From assembly GCF_036452155.1 (NCBI RefSeq), contig NZ_JAWJZY010000002.1: a stretch of DNA of 64,000 nucleotides, one strand, 5' to 3'. This DNA is from Sorlinia euscelidii (GTDB taxonomy: Bacteria > Pseudomonadota > Alphaproteobacteria > Acetobacterales > Acetobacteraceae). Made by a program: the position numbers and the translations under genes. The notes below the pieces were generated by a model. It did no database searches. It worked only from the letters and a program-made list of their open reading frames with translations, and was not told where the DNA came from. Positions 37,479 through 46,413 of this stretch are shown in pieces (the stretch's first letter is position 1; each line of letters opens with the position of its first letter).

Positions 37479-38117
37479 ATGTCGTCCGTGGCGTTTTCTG
37501 CCGATTTCATAGGGGAGCTTGATCAATTGCTCCGGTGGCGGCGGGATGTGCGGCATTTCAAGCAACAAGCTGTGCCCGAACCCATTCTTCAGGACCTCCT
37601 GCATCGCGCCTCGATGGCGCCCTCCGTCGGGCTTTCACAACCATGGCGGTTTATCCGTGTCGAAGATAATGACCGCCGCCTGGCAATCCACCGGGAGTTT
37701 GAACGTTGCAATCGCGCCGCCCACGCGGAATTTCCCGCGCGTGATGCAGAGGAATATGCGCGCCTCAAATTAAGCGGTTTACAGGACGCACCCCATCATA
37801 TTGCCGTTTTTTTTGTCCCGGAACCGGCACAGGGGCGAGGATTGGGGCGCCGCACCATGCCGCAGACGGTTGAATGGTCCACGGTTATGGCGATTTATAA
37901 TTTCTGGCTGGCGGCGACGGCGCGGGGCATTGGCGTCGGCTGGGTGTCCATCCTTGACCCCGTCATGACAGGGCAGATCCTGGATGTTGACCCTGATTGG
38001 GAAATGATGGCGTATCTTTGCGTCGGATATCCAACGTCACCTTCTGAAATGCCGGAGCTGGAAAAGAAAAACTGGGCGGCCCGACATCCGGACCGGTCTC
38101 GATGGATTTACCGGTAG
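37479..38117 (+). CDS. bluB: 5,6-dimethylbenzimidazole synthase BluB
   Basis: 212 aa, nitroreductase-like flavin-dependent enzyme that fragments FMNH2 with oxygen to make the lower ligand of B12. Diagnostic parts are RWRRDVRHFK, MAPSVGLSQPWRFI, the middle GRRTMPQTVEWSTV, ARGIGVGWVSILD and the C-terminal LCVGYPTSPSEMPELE. Presence of bluB indicates aerobic B12 synthesis. It is downstream of cobD on the same strand and converges on cobQ. Confidence 0.93.
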   Translation: MSSVAFSADFIGELDQLLRWRRDVRHFKQQAVPEPILQDLLHRASMAPSVGLSQPWRFIRVEDNDRRLAIHREFERCNRAAHAEFPARDAEEYARLKLSGLQDAPHHIAVFFVPEPAQGRGLGRRTMPQTVEWSTVMAIYNFWLAATARGIGVGWVSILDPVMTGQILDVDPDWEMMAYLCVGYPTSPSEMPELEKKNWAARHPDRSRWIYR

Positions 38118-38135
38118 GTTGGATGGGCCTGCTGC

Positions 38136-39662
38136 CTAGCGCGCCCGGCGAAGCAGATCATCAAGGTTGAGATGCGCCTCAAGGTGATCCGCAAATCTGT
38201 CCAATATATCATCCATCACAACCGATTTATCCGGCTGCGTCGCCGCCCGCCCGATGCGCGCGAGGAGGGATTGCCGGGCGACGTGCGTGTCAAAGAGCCC
38301 GTGCACATATGTTCCGAAGACGCGTCCATCGTCCGTTTGCGCGCTGCTTGCTGAAGAGGCAGGGGCGGCGATCAGTTTCTTATGGCGGCCTGTCGGGGAT
38401 GTTGTGCCACAATGGATTTCGTACCCCTCAAAAACCCCCGATTTACGGCCCTTTCCATCCAGAATATCGCCCTGCACGGCGATGAGCGATTTTTCCCGCC
38501 GGATCACCGTGTCGACATCCAGCAACCCAATGCCGGACGCCTCTGCAACCGGCGACTCCACGTGGTCCGGGTCACAAATGGTGCGACCTAACATTTGATA
38601 CCCACCGCACAAACCCCATACATGCCCGCCGGCGGCAACATGACGGCGGATGATTTCATCCCATCCGGCCCGTTTTAGCGTGGTCAGATCCTGAATCACG
38701 GATTTGGAGCCCGGCAGGATGATAAGGTGGGATCGCGGCACATGCGGCGCGATTTGGGTGCTTCCATCAACCCGGACGAGGCGTATATCGAGATCCGGCT
38801 CATCCAGCAGCGGATCAAGGTCATCGAAATTGGCGATATGCGGCAGGATGAGCACAATGATATCCGCGACGCCCGCGCGGTGTGAAATCGATTCGAGGGA
38901 AAGACTGTCTTCCGCAGGAAGACGGCGCAAATCGGGGAAATAGGGCACGATCCCCAATCCATCCCACCCCGTATGGTGTGAAATGGTCGCCATCCCCGCA
39001 GCGAAAAGCGACGTGTCGCCCCGCATTTTATTGACGATAAAGCCGCATATCTGCGCGGCATCATCCGGGGCCATGACGATTTTGGTGCCGACGAGGTTCG
39101 CGATGACGCCGCCGCGATCAATATCCCCGGCAAGGATCACCGGCAGATCCGCCGCGCGGGCAAAACCCATATTGGCGATGTCGTGTGCCCTGAGATTGAC
39201 TTCTGACGCGGCGCCCGCCCCTTCCACCAGAATGAGGTCACATTTCTCGGCCAGGCGGTTGTAGCTCTCCATAACAGGCCCAAGCAGATCGCGTTTGACA
39301 TGTTGATAATCCCGGGCGCTCATCTGCCGCCAGATCTTTCCTTGCAGGATGATCTGCGCCCCCGTCTCCGCCGTGGGTTTGAGGAGGACGGGATTCATAT
39401 CTGTTTCAGGCAGGGCGCGGCAGGCAAAGGCCTGCAGGGCCTGAGCGCGGCCAATCTCCCCGCCATCGAAGGTGACCGCCGCATTATTTGACATATTTTG
39501 CGGTTTGAAAGGCAGGACTCGCAGCCCCCGCCGCGTATAGGCGCGCGCCAGTCCCGCAACAAGTGACGACTTGCCGACATTGGACCCTGTGCCCTGTATC
39601 ATGAGCCCGCGCGCACGGGTGGGGCGGCCCGATCCCGACCTTTTGCCGGTGGGTGCGCTCAA
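38136..39662 (-). CDS. cobQ: Cobyric acid synthase CobQ
   Basis: 508 aa. It amidates four carboxylates of adenosylcobyrinic acid a,c-diamide using glutamine. The N-terminal ATPase part has GTGSNVGKSSLVAGL and FKPQNMSNNA. The C-terminal class I amidotransferase-like part has the Cys of VWGLCGGYQMLG and the His of GTYVHGLFD. It overlaps the upstream cobO by four bases and is intact despite several nearby frameshifted genes. Confidence 0.96.
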   Translation of the reverse strand: MSAPTGKRSGSGRPTRARGLMIQGTGSNVGKSSLVAGLARAYTRRGLRVLPFKPQNMSNNAAVTFDGGEIGRAQALQAFACRALPETDMNPVLLKPTAETGAQIILQGKIWRQMSARDYQHVKRDLLGPVMESYNRLAEKCDLILVEGAGAASEVNLRAHDIANMGFARAADLPVILAGDIDRGGVIANLVGTKIVMAPDDAAQICGFIVNKMRGDTSLFAAGMATISHHTGWDGLGIVPYFPDLRRLPAEDSLSLESISHRAGVADIIVLILPHIANFDDLDPLLDEPDLDIRLVRVDGSTQIAPHVPRSHLIILPGSKSVIQDLTTLKRAGWDEIIRRHVAAGGHVWGLCGGYQMLGRTICDPDHVESPVAEASGIGLLDVDTVIRREKSLIAVQGDILDGKGRKSGVFEGYEIHCGTTSPTGRHKKLIAAPASSASSAQTDDGRVFGTYVHGLFDTHVARQSLLARIGRAATQPDKSVVMDDILDRFADHLEAHLNLDDLLRRAR

Positions 39663-40261
39663 TATTCGATTCCCTCCTGCGCTTTGATCCCCGCATGGAA
39701 AGGATGTTTGACAAGGGTCATTTCAGTGACGAGATCGGCCGCCTCGATCAGGTCAGCCGGTGCGTTGCGCCCGGTGGCCACGACGTGCTGCATGGCCGGA
39801 CGTTTGGCCAATCCGCTCAGGACGTCCTGGCAGGTAAGGTATTTATAGCGCAACGCGATATTGATCTCGTCAAGGATGACAAGGCTGATCTCGGGGTTGG
39901 ACATCGCATCCTGCGCCAGTTTCCAGGCGCGTGCACAGGCGGCGATGTCACGCGCCTTGTCCTGCGTGTCCCATGTGAAGCCTTCCCCCATCGGGTAAAA
40001 AGCGATCTGCTCCCCGAATTTCTGGAAGGCGCGGTGCTCCCCCGTATCCCACGCACCTTTGATAAACTGAATGATCGCCACGCGCCGCCCATATCCGGCG
40101 CTGCGCAGGGCCATGCCGAAGGCGGCGGTGGATTTGCCTTTCCCATTGCCCGTATGGACGATCAGCAGGCCCTTCTCCCGATCATTTTCCGCGACCATAC
40201 GGTCCTGCATGGCTTTGCGTTTCTGCATCTTGGCGCGGTAATGCTCTGCCTCATCTGACAT
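39659..40261 (-). CDS. cobO: Cob(I)yrinic acid a,c-diamide adenosyltransferase CobO
   Basis: 200 aa, BtuR/CobO type. The P-loop is HTGNGKGKSTAAFG, with IIQFIKGAWDTGE and VILDEINIAL. It adds the adenosyl group to cobalt(I) corrinoids. It is followed by cobQ with an ATGA overlap, and lies 21 bases downstream of cobP, so cobP-cobO-cobQ form a minus-strand operon. Confidence 0.96.
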   Translation of the reverse strand: MSDEAEHYRAKMQKRKAMQDRMVAENDREKGLLIVHTGNGKGKSTAAFGMALRSAGYGRRVAIIQFIKGAWDTGEHRAFQKFGEQIAFYPMGEGFTWDTQDKARDIAACARAWKLAQDAMSNPEISLVILDEINIALRYKYLTCQDVLSGLAKRPAMQHVVATGRNAPADLIEAADLVTEMTLVKHPFHAGIKAQEGIEY

Positions 40262-40282
40262 GAATTTCTCCTGATGATGGAT

Positions 40283-40777
40283 CTATTTGATTTTTAAGGG
40301 GTGGCCCGCGACCAGCATGTAAAGATGATTGGCCATGCGGGCGAGTTTCTGATTCATCTCGCCCGCTTCATCCGCGAAGCGGCGCGCGAGCGCGTTTTCG
40401 GGCGTGATGCCGAGTCCAACCTCGGAGGACACAATAAAGGTGGGCGCTACCCGCCTGCTGAGCATCTCACAAAGTTGCGTTGTTTCATTTGTAATATGAC
40501 GGTCTGCATGGAGGAGGTTGCTGAGCCAGAGAGTCAGGCAATCCAGCAGGACGGGCTCATCCGTTTGAAGGGCGCTTTCCAGCGATAAAGGCGCCTCGAT
40601 GGTCTCCCATCCCGCGCCCCGCCGCGCCTGATGCCGGGCGATGCGCGCGCGCATGGACGCGTCGAGGGCCTCCGCCGTGGCGATATAGCGCCAGGGTGGG
40701 GGGGCGCGCATGATTAAACTTTCAGCAAAGGCACTCTTGCCGGAACGCGTGCCGCCAATTACCAAAGTAAATGTCAT
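40283..40777 (-). CDS. cobP: Adenosylcobinamide kinase/guanylyltransferase CobP (CobU)
   Basis: 164 aa from the ATG at 40777. The open frame continues upstream to 41227, but that part runs antisense over cobT and is a shadow. The bifunctional enzyme phosphorylates adenosylcobinamide and attaches GMP. Motifs are LVIGGTRSGKSAFAE, YIATAEALDASMRARIARHQ and PVLLDCLTLWLSNLL, then FIVSSEVGLGITPENALARRFADEAG. It is divergent from cobT; the 96-base spacer should hold both promoters. Confidence 0.94.
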   Translation of the reverse strand: MTFTLVIGGTRSGKSAFAESLIMRAPPPWRYIATAEALDASMRARIARHQARRGAGWETIEAPLSLESALQTDEPVLLDCLTLWLSNLLHADRHITNETTQLCEMLSRRVAPTFIVSSEVGLGITPENALARRFADEAGEMNQKLARMANHLYMLVAGHPLKIK

Positions 40778-40873
40778 GGAAGTTAAAGCTCTGCTTTCTG
40801 TGACGTGAAATGACGCCGCGCGTCCGGCGGGGGCTGTATCACAAATATATCTTTCAAAAGCGTCTGAGGTGCG

Positions 40874-41883
40874 ATGTCCATTTTTCCTTCTCTCGCTTCT
40901 GTTCAGGACGCGCTGAATAATCTTTCCCGAGCTGATGATGCGGCGATGTCTGCCACTGATCAACGGGAGTCCAGATTGATTAAACCGCCAGGTAGTCTCG
41001 GACGTCTTGAGGATCTGACGCAATGGTATAGTGGCTGGCGCGGGACAAAACTCAATCGCCGTCATATCATTGTTTTCGTCGGTAATCACGGTGTCGTCGC
41101 GCAGGGCGTGACGCGCTGGCCCTCCGACGTGACAGCGGCAATGGTTGATGCAGCGCGTCAAGGGCGCGCCGCGATTAATCAGCTCGCTACCAGCGTGGAT
41201 GCCACGTTGGATGTCGCACCGGTGCATGCATTAGAATCCACCGCGGATATGACATCGGCACCCGCCATGACGGAAGAGGCATTCCTCTCCGCCATTGACG
41301 AGGGGTTCCAAGCCGTCTCGCCACGATGTGACCTGCTTGTCTTTGGGGAAATGGGTATCGGCAACACGACCGTCGCGGCGGCTTTATCCGCCGCCATGTT
41401 CGGGGGGAAGTCGCATCCTGGGTCGGGCGTGGCGCGGGCGTTGATGATGCGGGTCTCTCGCTTAAAATCGACGCGGTGCGACGTGCGCTTGACCTGCATT
41501 TGCCGCGTATCGGAACACCACTTGATTGTGCCCGTCGATTGGGAGGGTATGAAACGGCGGCTGTCCTGGGGGCGACCCTGGCGGCGCGGCAATATCGCAT
41601 CCCCGTCATTCTCGATGGTTACGTCGTCACGAGTGCTGTTGCGCCCCTTTATCAGATGAATCCCAAGGCGCTGGATCATTGCCGCCTTGGCCATATATCG
41701 GCAGAGCCGGGACATCAGCGCCTCGCAAAGGCTTTGAACCTGGACCCGCTCCTTGATCTCGGCCTGAGGCTGGGGGAGGGGACCGGGGCGGCTTTGGCAA
41801 TACCGCTTTTGCGGGCAGCGCTGGCCTGCCATACAGGGATGGCGACGTTTGATGAAATGGGCATTAAGGATGAGTCAGTGTGA
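40874..41883 (+). CDS. cobT: Nicotinate-nucleotide--DMB phosphoribosyltransferase CobT (apparent frameshift)
   Basis: About 336 aa when corrected. CobT activates dimethylbenzimidazole as alpha-ribazole phosphate. The first frame carries KPPGSLGRLEDL, VGNHGVVAQGVT and FGEMGIGNTTVAAAL, then loses similarity at 41407. Another frame resumes at once with EVASWVGRGAGVDDAGLSLK and continues to HISAEPGHQR (catalytic Glu region), ending at 41883. One missing G in the six-G run 41402-41407 explains it. The stop overlaps the cobS GTG start. Confidence 0.87.
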
Positions 41884-42707
41884 GTAAACGCACGGAGGAA
41901 TTCAGGTCAGCTTGGATGCTCTTGACGCGCATTCCCCTTGCACGCGACCGGTATGGCCGCGAGGAGGCCGGGGGAAACGCCGCGCAAAAGACCGTAACCG
42001 CATCACCTGCCGAGCGCGTGCCTTTGGCGAAGACGGTCTGGGCCTGGCCGGTCATAGGCGGGCTGATTGGGGCGTTCTCCGCCCTGCTGATTTTAGTGCT
42101 CGTGCTGGCGGGTGTTGATCTGTCTCTGGCGGTGCTCTGGGTCGTCGCGGCGCAATTCCTTATAACGGGCGCGCTTCATGAAGATGGGTTGATGGACGCG
42201 GCGGATGGTCTGTTCGGCGGGCGAAACCCTGAGCGCCGTCTAGCCATCATGCGGGACAGCCGGGTCGGGAGTTTCGGCGTCCTTGCCGGTGTCCTCGCAA
42301 GTTTGGGCAAATGGTCCGCTTATCTCGCGATCTGCCGGACAGCGTCCTTCGACATGGTCCAGACCGTGCTTGCCCTGGCCGCTGCGGCGGCATTCGGGCG
42401 TCTTGGGATGGTGCAGGTTCTGTCCCTGTCGAGACCAGCCCGGTCAAATGGCATGGCCAGCGGGATCATCGTCGCGAAAGATAAATGCGTTCCGCCCATA
42501 CTGATTTCCCTGGTCATCGGACTTGGCGTCGGGGTGATACCGACCGCGATGGCCCTTTTGGCAAGCGGGCTCCTGGCGATGGGGGTCGCGCGTTACGCGC
42601 AACAAAAAATTGGCGGTTATACAGGTGATATCCTTGGTGCGACCGCCATCATCATTGAGCTCGCCACCCTCACAATCTACAGCGCCACAGGGGGCGACTG
42701 TCTATGA
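41880..42707 (+). CDS. cobS: Adenosylcobinamide-GDP ribazoletransferase CobS (CobV)
   Basis: 275 aa, polytopic inner-membrane enzyme that joins alpha-ribazole to adenosylcobinamide-GDP, the last step of B12 assembly. Motifs are LLTRIPLARDRYG, GALHEDGLMDAADGLFGG (metal-binding HEDGLMDxxDG) and IMRDSRVGSFG, with about six membrane helices. The start is GTG at 41880, coupled to cobT by a 4-base overlap. It converges on the WD40 gene with only 12 bases between stops. Confidence 0.94.
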   Translation: MSKRTEEFRSAWMLLTRIPLARDRYGREEAGGNAAQKTVTASPAERVPLAKTVWAWPVIGGLIGAFSALLILVLVLAGVDLSLAVLWVVAAQFLITGALHEDGLMDAADGLFGGRNPERRLAIMRDSRVGSFGVLAGVLASLGKWSAYLAICRTASFDMVQTVLALAAAAAFGRLGMVQVLSLSRPARSNGMASGIIVAKDKCVPPILISLVIGLGVGVIPTAMALLASGLLAMGVARYAQQKIGGYTGDILGATAIIIELATLTIYSATGGDCL

Positions 42708-42719
42708 GGGGGCGCGGCG

Positions 42720-43784
42720 TCACGTCACGATTTGATGATTGAGGATCAGAACGCCGACCAAGCCCCCCTCTGTGCCGAAAGCCATGGCACCGCCTTTCGG
42801 CGTGAAGGTGATTTGCGTGATGGCGTCGTTCTGGCCGTTTCCGTAACGAATGGGCAAAATCTGCTCGGATGAGAGATCAATCAGAAGAATCGTGCCATCC
42901 TCAAACCCTGCCGCGATAGCGTCATGACACGGATGGGATTTGACGGACGTGCAGAAAATCCCATTCAGCCGCGCGAGTTCCCGCGGTGCTTTGCCCATCG
43001 GTCCACCCCCGAAAAACGGCCATAAAACGAGCGCATCCGCACCGGATGTCGCAAGCCAGCGCCCATTGCGGCTGAAATCAAGCGATGTGACCTTCTTGGG
43101 GTAACCGCTCATCCGCATATTATGGCCGTCTGAAAGGCGCCACCCATGCAGGTCATTCTCCTGCATCGTCGTCACGATGGCGTCGCCTTTGGGATGAATA
43201 GCGATGCCGGTATGACTGCCTTTCCAGAACAGGCTGCGCACATTATCGGCATCCGAGTTCACGAACCATGCCGAGGCGCCATTATAATGCGCGGTGAAAA
43301 CACGCTTGCCCTTGGCGTCAAAGACGATACCTGTCACGGAGGAAGGGTGATCCAGCACCTTTAATGTTCTCTCGCCGGAGGCGTCTCGCAGTTCCATCGA
43401 CTTCCCGTAGGAAAAAGCGATGTGCGTCGGTGTGACCGCAAGATTTTCAACCCACCGTCGCCCCTTATAAAGAGCGGTTATGTCGCCGGAGGTCCGGGTG
43501 CGAGTCAGGCAGCAATCCTCACTCCCTGATAATACGGCATCACGCTGCAGCGGATCGGGGGCGAGGCAGGTAATGGCCGCGTCATGCGCGCGGACGACGT
43601 GCCAGCTTTCCGGTGCGCGGGATGCGGCGAGCGGGGCGAAGATGAGGTCGCCATCCAGCGTGCCGACGGCGAAAGCCAACCCGTCCGCCGTGGCTGCCAG
43701 GGCCGTGATCGGGCCTTCAAATGCGCGCTCGGCTCCATGAGTTGTGATGAGAGGCTGGGGGCGTTGCTGGATGTCGGCCATCAT
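42720..43784 (-). CDS. WD40-repeat protein paired with a COG0523 GTPase
   Basis: 354 aa beta-propeller with about six to seven WD-like blades (for example FEGPITALAATADG, VRAHDAAITCLAPD, LDHPSSVTGIVFDAKGKRVF, YPKKVTSLDFSRNGRWLATSG). No signal peptide. WD40 proteins next to COG0523 metal-chaperone GTPases occur in other alphaproteobacteria, often in zinc-limitation loci; the propeller's role is unknown. Its start overlaps the GTPase stop by four bases, so the two are coupled. Confidence 0.75.
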   Translation of the reverse strand: MMADIQQRPQPLITTHGAERAFEGPITALAATADGLAFAVGTLDGDLIFAPLAASRAPESWHVVRAHDAAITCLAPDPLQRDAVLSGSEDCCLTRTRTSGDITALYKGRRWVENLAVTPTHIAFSYGKSMELRDASGERTLKVLDHPSSVTGIVFDAKGKRVFTAHYNGASAWFVNSDADNVRSLFWKGSHTGIAIHPKGDAIVTTMQENDLHGWRLSDGHNMRMSGYPKKVTSLDFSRNGRWLATSGADALVLWPFFGGGPMGKAPRELARLNGIFCTSVKSHPCHDAIAAGFEDGTILLIDLSSEQILPIRYGNGQNDAITQITFTPKGGAMAFGTEGGLVGVLILNHQIVT

Positions 43785-44743
43785 GATTGACAGGCTTCAA
43801 AACCGCGCCGCAATTGCGGTCGATTGAGATTGCGCCCGATGAAGACAATGCGTGACTCACGCTTTTCCCCCGGTTTGGACGGGCCGATATAATCGCCATC
43901 CGCCAGCATATGCACAGCCTGGAAGGCGAAGCGCTCTTCCTTGCCATCGAAGTAAAGAATGCCTTTGGCACGGAGGATATCCGGCCCCTGAGTCTGCAGA
44001 ATCGGCCCGATCCATGCATTGAATTTCTGCTCATCAAGGGGGGCCTGCGTGGCGAATGACATGCTGGTTACGCCCTCTTCATGCCCATGCGAGTCATCGG
44101 TGAGGAAAGTCGGCATGGTTTCAAGCGCGCGGTTCAGGTCAAACCCACCCCGATCAAGCACCTCATCCAGCGCCACTTCACTTCGGGACGCGCGGTGGAT
44201 GGCGACATGCGCGTTGATCTGCCGGATACGGGTTGTCACGGTCTCAAGATGGGCCTCGTCGACCAGATCCGTCTTGTTGAGAATGATGACGTCCGCGAAG
44301 GCGATCTGACGGACAGATTCGGGGCTTTCCTCGAGGGTGGTCAGGACGTTGACGGCGTCAACGACCGTGATGACCGCGTCCAGCCGGGCTTTTTCCCGAA
44401 GGTTTTCATCGAGGAAGAATGTCTGCGCGACGGGGGCCGGGTCCGCAAGCCCGGTGGTTTCAACGATGATACCGTCAAACTTCTGACGCCGCCGCAAAAG
44501 GCTGCCCAGAATACGGATCAGATCGCCACGGACCGTGCAGCAGATACAGCCATTATTGGTTTCGAAAACTTCCTCATCCGCATCCACGACGAGGTCATTA
44601 TCAACGCCAAGCTCGCCGAACTCATTGATCAGCACGGCAAATTTGCGGCCATGCTGCGCTGAGAGAATATGGTTGAGCAATGTGGTTTTGCCTGCACCGA
44701 GGAAGCCGGTCAAAACCGTGACGGGTACTTTTTCTGATGACAT
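43781..44743 (-). CDS. COG0523 metal-chaperone GTPase (zinc-type, CobW-like)
   Basis: 320 aa. Walker A is GFLGAGKTTLLNH, the metal-binding motif is CxCC in NNGCICCTVRGD, and the GTP-specificity motif is LNKTDLV. The CobW C-terminal domain ends with a VFIGRNLNRPQLRRGFEAC segment. Because its partner is a WD40 gene and a separate cobW sits in the B12 operon (60859), a role in zinc allocation is more likely than in cobalt insertion. That is inference from context. No Zur box was identified. Confidence 0.85.
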   Translation of the reverse strand: MSSEKVPVTVLTGFLGAGKTTLLNHILSAQHGRKFAVLINEFGELGVDNDLVVDADEEVFETNNGCICCTVRGDLIRILGSLLRRRQKFDGIIVETTGLADPAPVAQTFFLDENLREKARLDAVITVVDAVNVLTTLEESPESVRQIAFADVIILNKTDLVDEAHLETVTTRIRQINAHVAIHRASRSEVALDEVLDRGGFDLNRALETMPTFLTDDSHGHEEGVTSMSFATQAPLDEQKFNAWIGPILQTQGPDILRAKGILYFDGKEERFAFQAVHMLADGDYIGPSKPGEKRESRIVFIGRNLNRPQLRRGFEACQS

Positions 44744-44752
44744 ATTGTCGCC

Positions 44753-46084
44753 TTAACTCTTTTCAGCCCTGACCTGATGATGGGGCCTTGCATCATTTTC
44801 AAGAGGGGGCCGCGATTGATTTCTGTCGGGCCTGATGGCGCGCGCTTCCGCCAACCCGACGCCGATCAATAAAAACGCCCAGCCTCCCAGGGGGAGATTC
44901 AGGAAGTCACTGGTGGAGGCGATCGGCCATTCCTGCACAATAAATGCCACGAACAGCCCCACCCGCCAAGCATGGTGACGCCCTTCTCGTGGCCATAATG
45001 CCACCATTAGCGCGATGACCATCATCACAAAAAGGATCAATCCCGGCCACCCGCCATTGCTGAGCGCCTGGAGGTAATGATTGTGCGCATGTTGTACGCA
45101 GATGGCCGCGCCACCCCCATCCGGGCGCTGCCCCAATGCGGTGAAACCATGGAAATAGGCGGGCTGAGGGCACCCGTGACGAAATGCATCGAATCCGAGG
45201 CCGGCCCATGGGTGTTGTGCGACGATCATCCAGACGCGGGTAAAAATCAGTCCGTAATGCGATTGCGCGAAATGCGCCAATTGCTGATGGGCGAGGGTGA
45301 TCAGATGATCCGTGCTGCGATGGGAGAAGATTTTGACGCCCAGCATAATCACCGGCGTCGTCATCAGCCCGATCAGGCCCACCCATCGATAAGGACGGTA
45401 GAGAAGCGAGCAGAGCATGATGCCGAGTAGCATCAACGCTGTTGGCATGCGTTGACCTGCCAATATCAGAGCGGTCAGGGACAAGGCGGTCAGGACGACG
45501 CCCAGAAAAACGCCGCGCCGCGCACCCAGCCGCGCGTAGAGAGCGGCAAAGACCAGCATGAGCGTGGGTGGCGCGAGTCGAGACAAAGGCGCCGCGGCGC
45601 GGGAGTGGGTATAGGGCCCTGTCAAAGTGCCATCCGCCGCGCGCGGCACCCCGAAAAGATTATGACCAAAGAGAGCCTGCATGAAAATCTGGATGGCGAT
45701 GTAACATGCGCAGGCGCAGATGAGTCCCGTCATCCATTGACGCGCCCACCCCTCACGCAGCGTCCAGCATTGCAGGGCGGCGGCAAACAGGGCGAAACGT
45801 ATGGAGAGGATGGCCTGGGTGAGGCCTGACCTCCCGACTCCATCAAGGACGGGGAGGGAACAGAAAATCTGCCACGCCCACCATAATAAGGCCCATTTCA
45901 TCCAGTTTTCCGACAGCCAGGACCAATCTGCCGCGGCGACACTCCGGATGAGAAAGAGAACGCTCAGGGCGCTGATCGAAAATTCCGCTAAACCACGCCC
46001 ATGGGTGAGGAAGAGGGGCAGCAAGATCGTCAGGAAGGTCGCTGTCGGCGTAAGTCGTGACAGGATGGCGGAAGAACGTGTCAT
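44753..46084 (-). CDS. O-antigen ligase/polymerase-family membrane protein
   Basis: About 443 aa with 10 or more membrane helices. The Wzy_C/O-antigen ligase region has AGQRMPTALMLLGIMLCS, then the periplasmic loop with the conserved His of VQHAHNHYLQALSNGGWPG. Such proteins ligate or polymerise surface glycans. The ATG at 46084 is preferred over the ATG-like upstream start at 46129. It lies next to two export ABC transporters, fitting a surface-polysaccharide locus. Whether it is a ligase or a polymerase cannot be said. Confidence 0.82.
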   Translation of the reverse strand: MTRSSAILSRLTPTATFLTILLPLFLTHGRGLAEFSISALSVLFLIRSVAAADWSWLSENWMKWALLWWAWQIFCSLPVLDGVGRSGLTQAILSIRFALFAAALQCWTLREGWARQWMTGLICACACYIAIQIFMQALFGHNLFGVPRAADGTLTGPYTHSRAAAPLSRLAPPTLMLVFAALYARLGARRGVFLGVVLTALSLTALILAGQRMPTALMLLGIMLCSLLYRPYRWVGLIGLMTTPVIMLGVKIFSHRSTDHLITLAHQQLAHFAQSHYGLIFTRVWMIVAQHPWAGLGFDAFRHGCPQPAYFHGFTALGQRPDGGGAAICVQHAHNHYLQALSNGGWPGLILFVMMVIALMVALWPREGRHHAWRVGLFVAFIVQEWPIASTSDFLNLPLGGWAFLLIGVGLAEARAIRPDRNQSRPPLENDARPHHQVRAEKS

Positions 46085-46157
46085 GAGGTGGTGGCAGCTC
46101 CGAAACAAGACGCGCGATGCGGGGAGCATCCTCCCGTGACGCCTTGGAGAAAATGGC

Positions 46158-46313
46158 TTACCGGGTTTTGTTGATGTTGCGTAGCACGAAAAATGTCACA
46201 ATCGGCGCCAGGAGATACCCGGTCGTGACAAAGGCGATCATGAAGATCGAAATCGCGGACAATTTGTTGACGCCTTCCCTCTGGTGACGGCCCGCGCGAT
46301 GATCAGTGCGCAA
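46158..46313 (-). CDS. Candidate small membrane protein (TTG start, uncertain)
   Basis: 51 aa. The frame ends TAA at 46158 and encodes a polar start (RTDHRAGRHQREGVNK) followed by one or two hydrophobic stretches (LSAISIFMIAFVTTGYLLAP, IVTFFVLRN). It is too short for routine gene calling. No ATG is available at a suitable place, and the TTG at 46313 lacks a strong ribosome site. The composition is protein-like, and the spacer here (46085-46413) holds no other candidate. It lies just upstream of the ligase-like gene on the same strand. Confidence 0.3.
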   Translation of the reverse strand: MRTDHRAGRHQREGVNKLSAISIFMIAFVTTGYLLAPIVTFFVLRNINKTR

Positions 46314-46413
46314 AATATCTCGCCGCAACGGCAAGGTGGGCGAAGCCGCATTTTACGGGAGATTTCCCCCCGAAAGGCGGTAAACATCGCACTTAGACAT
46401 GTGCCGGGGGATT

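Noticed and set aside
40778..41227. Upstream extension of the cobP open frame
   Set aside because: It runs antisense through cobT and lies before a good start at 40777 with the P-loop just after it.
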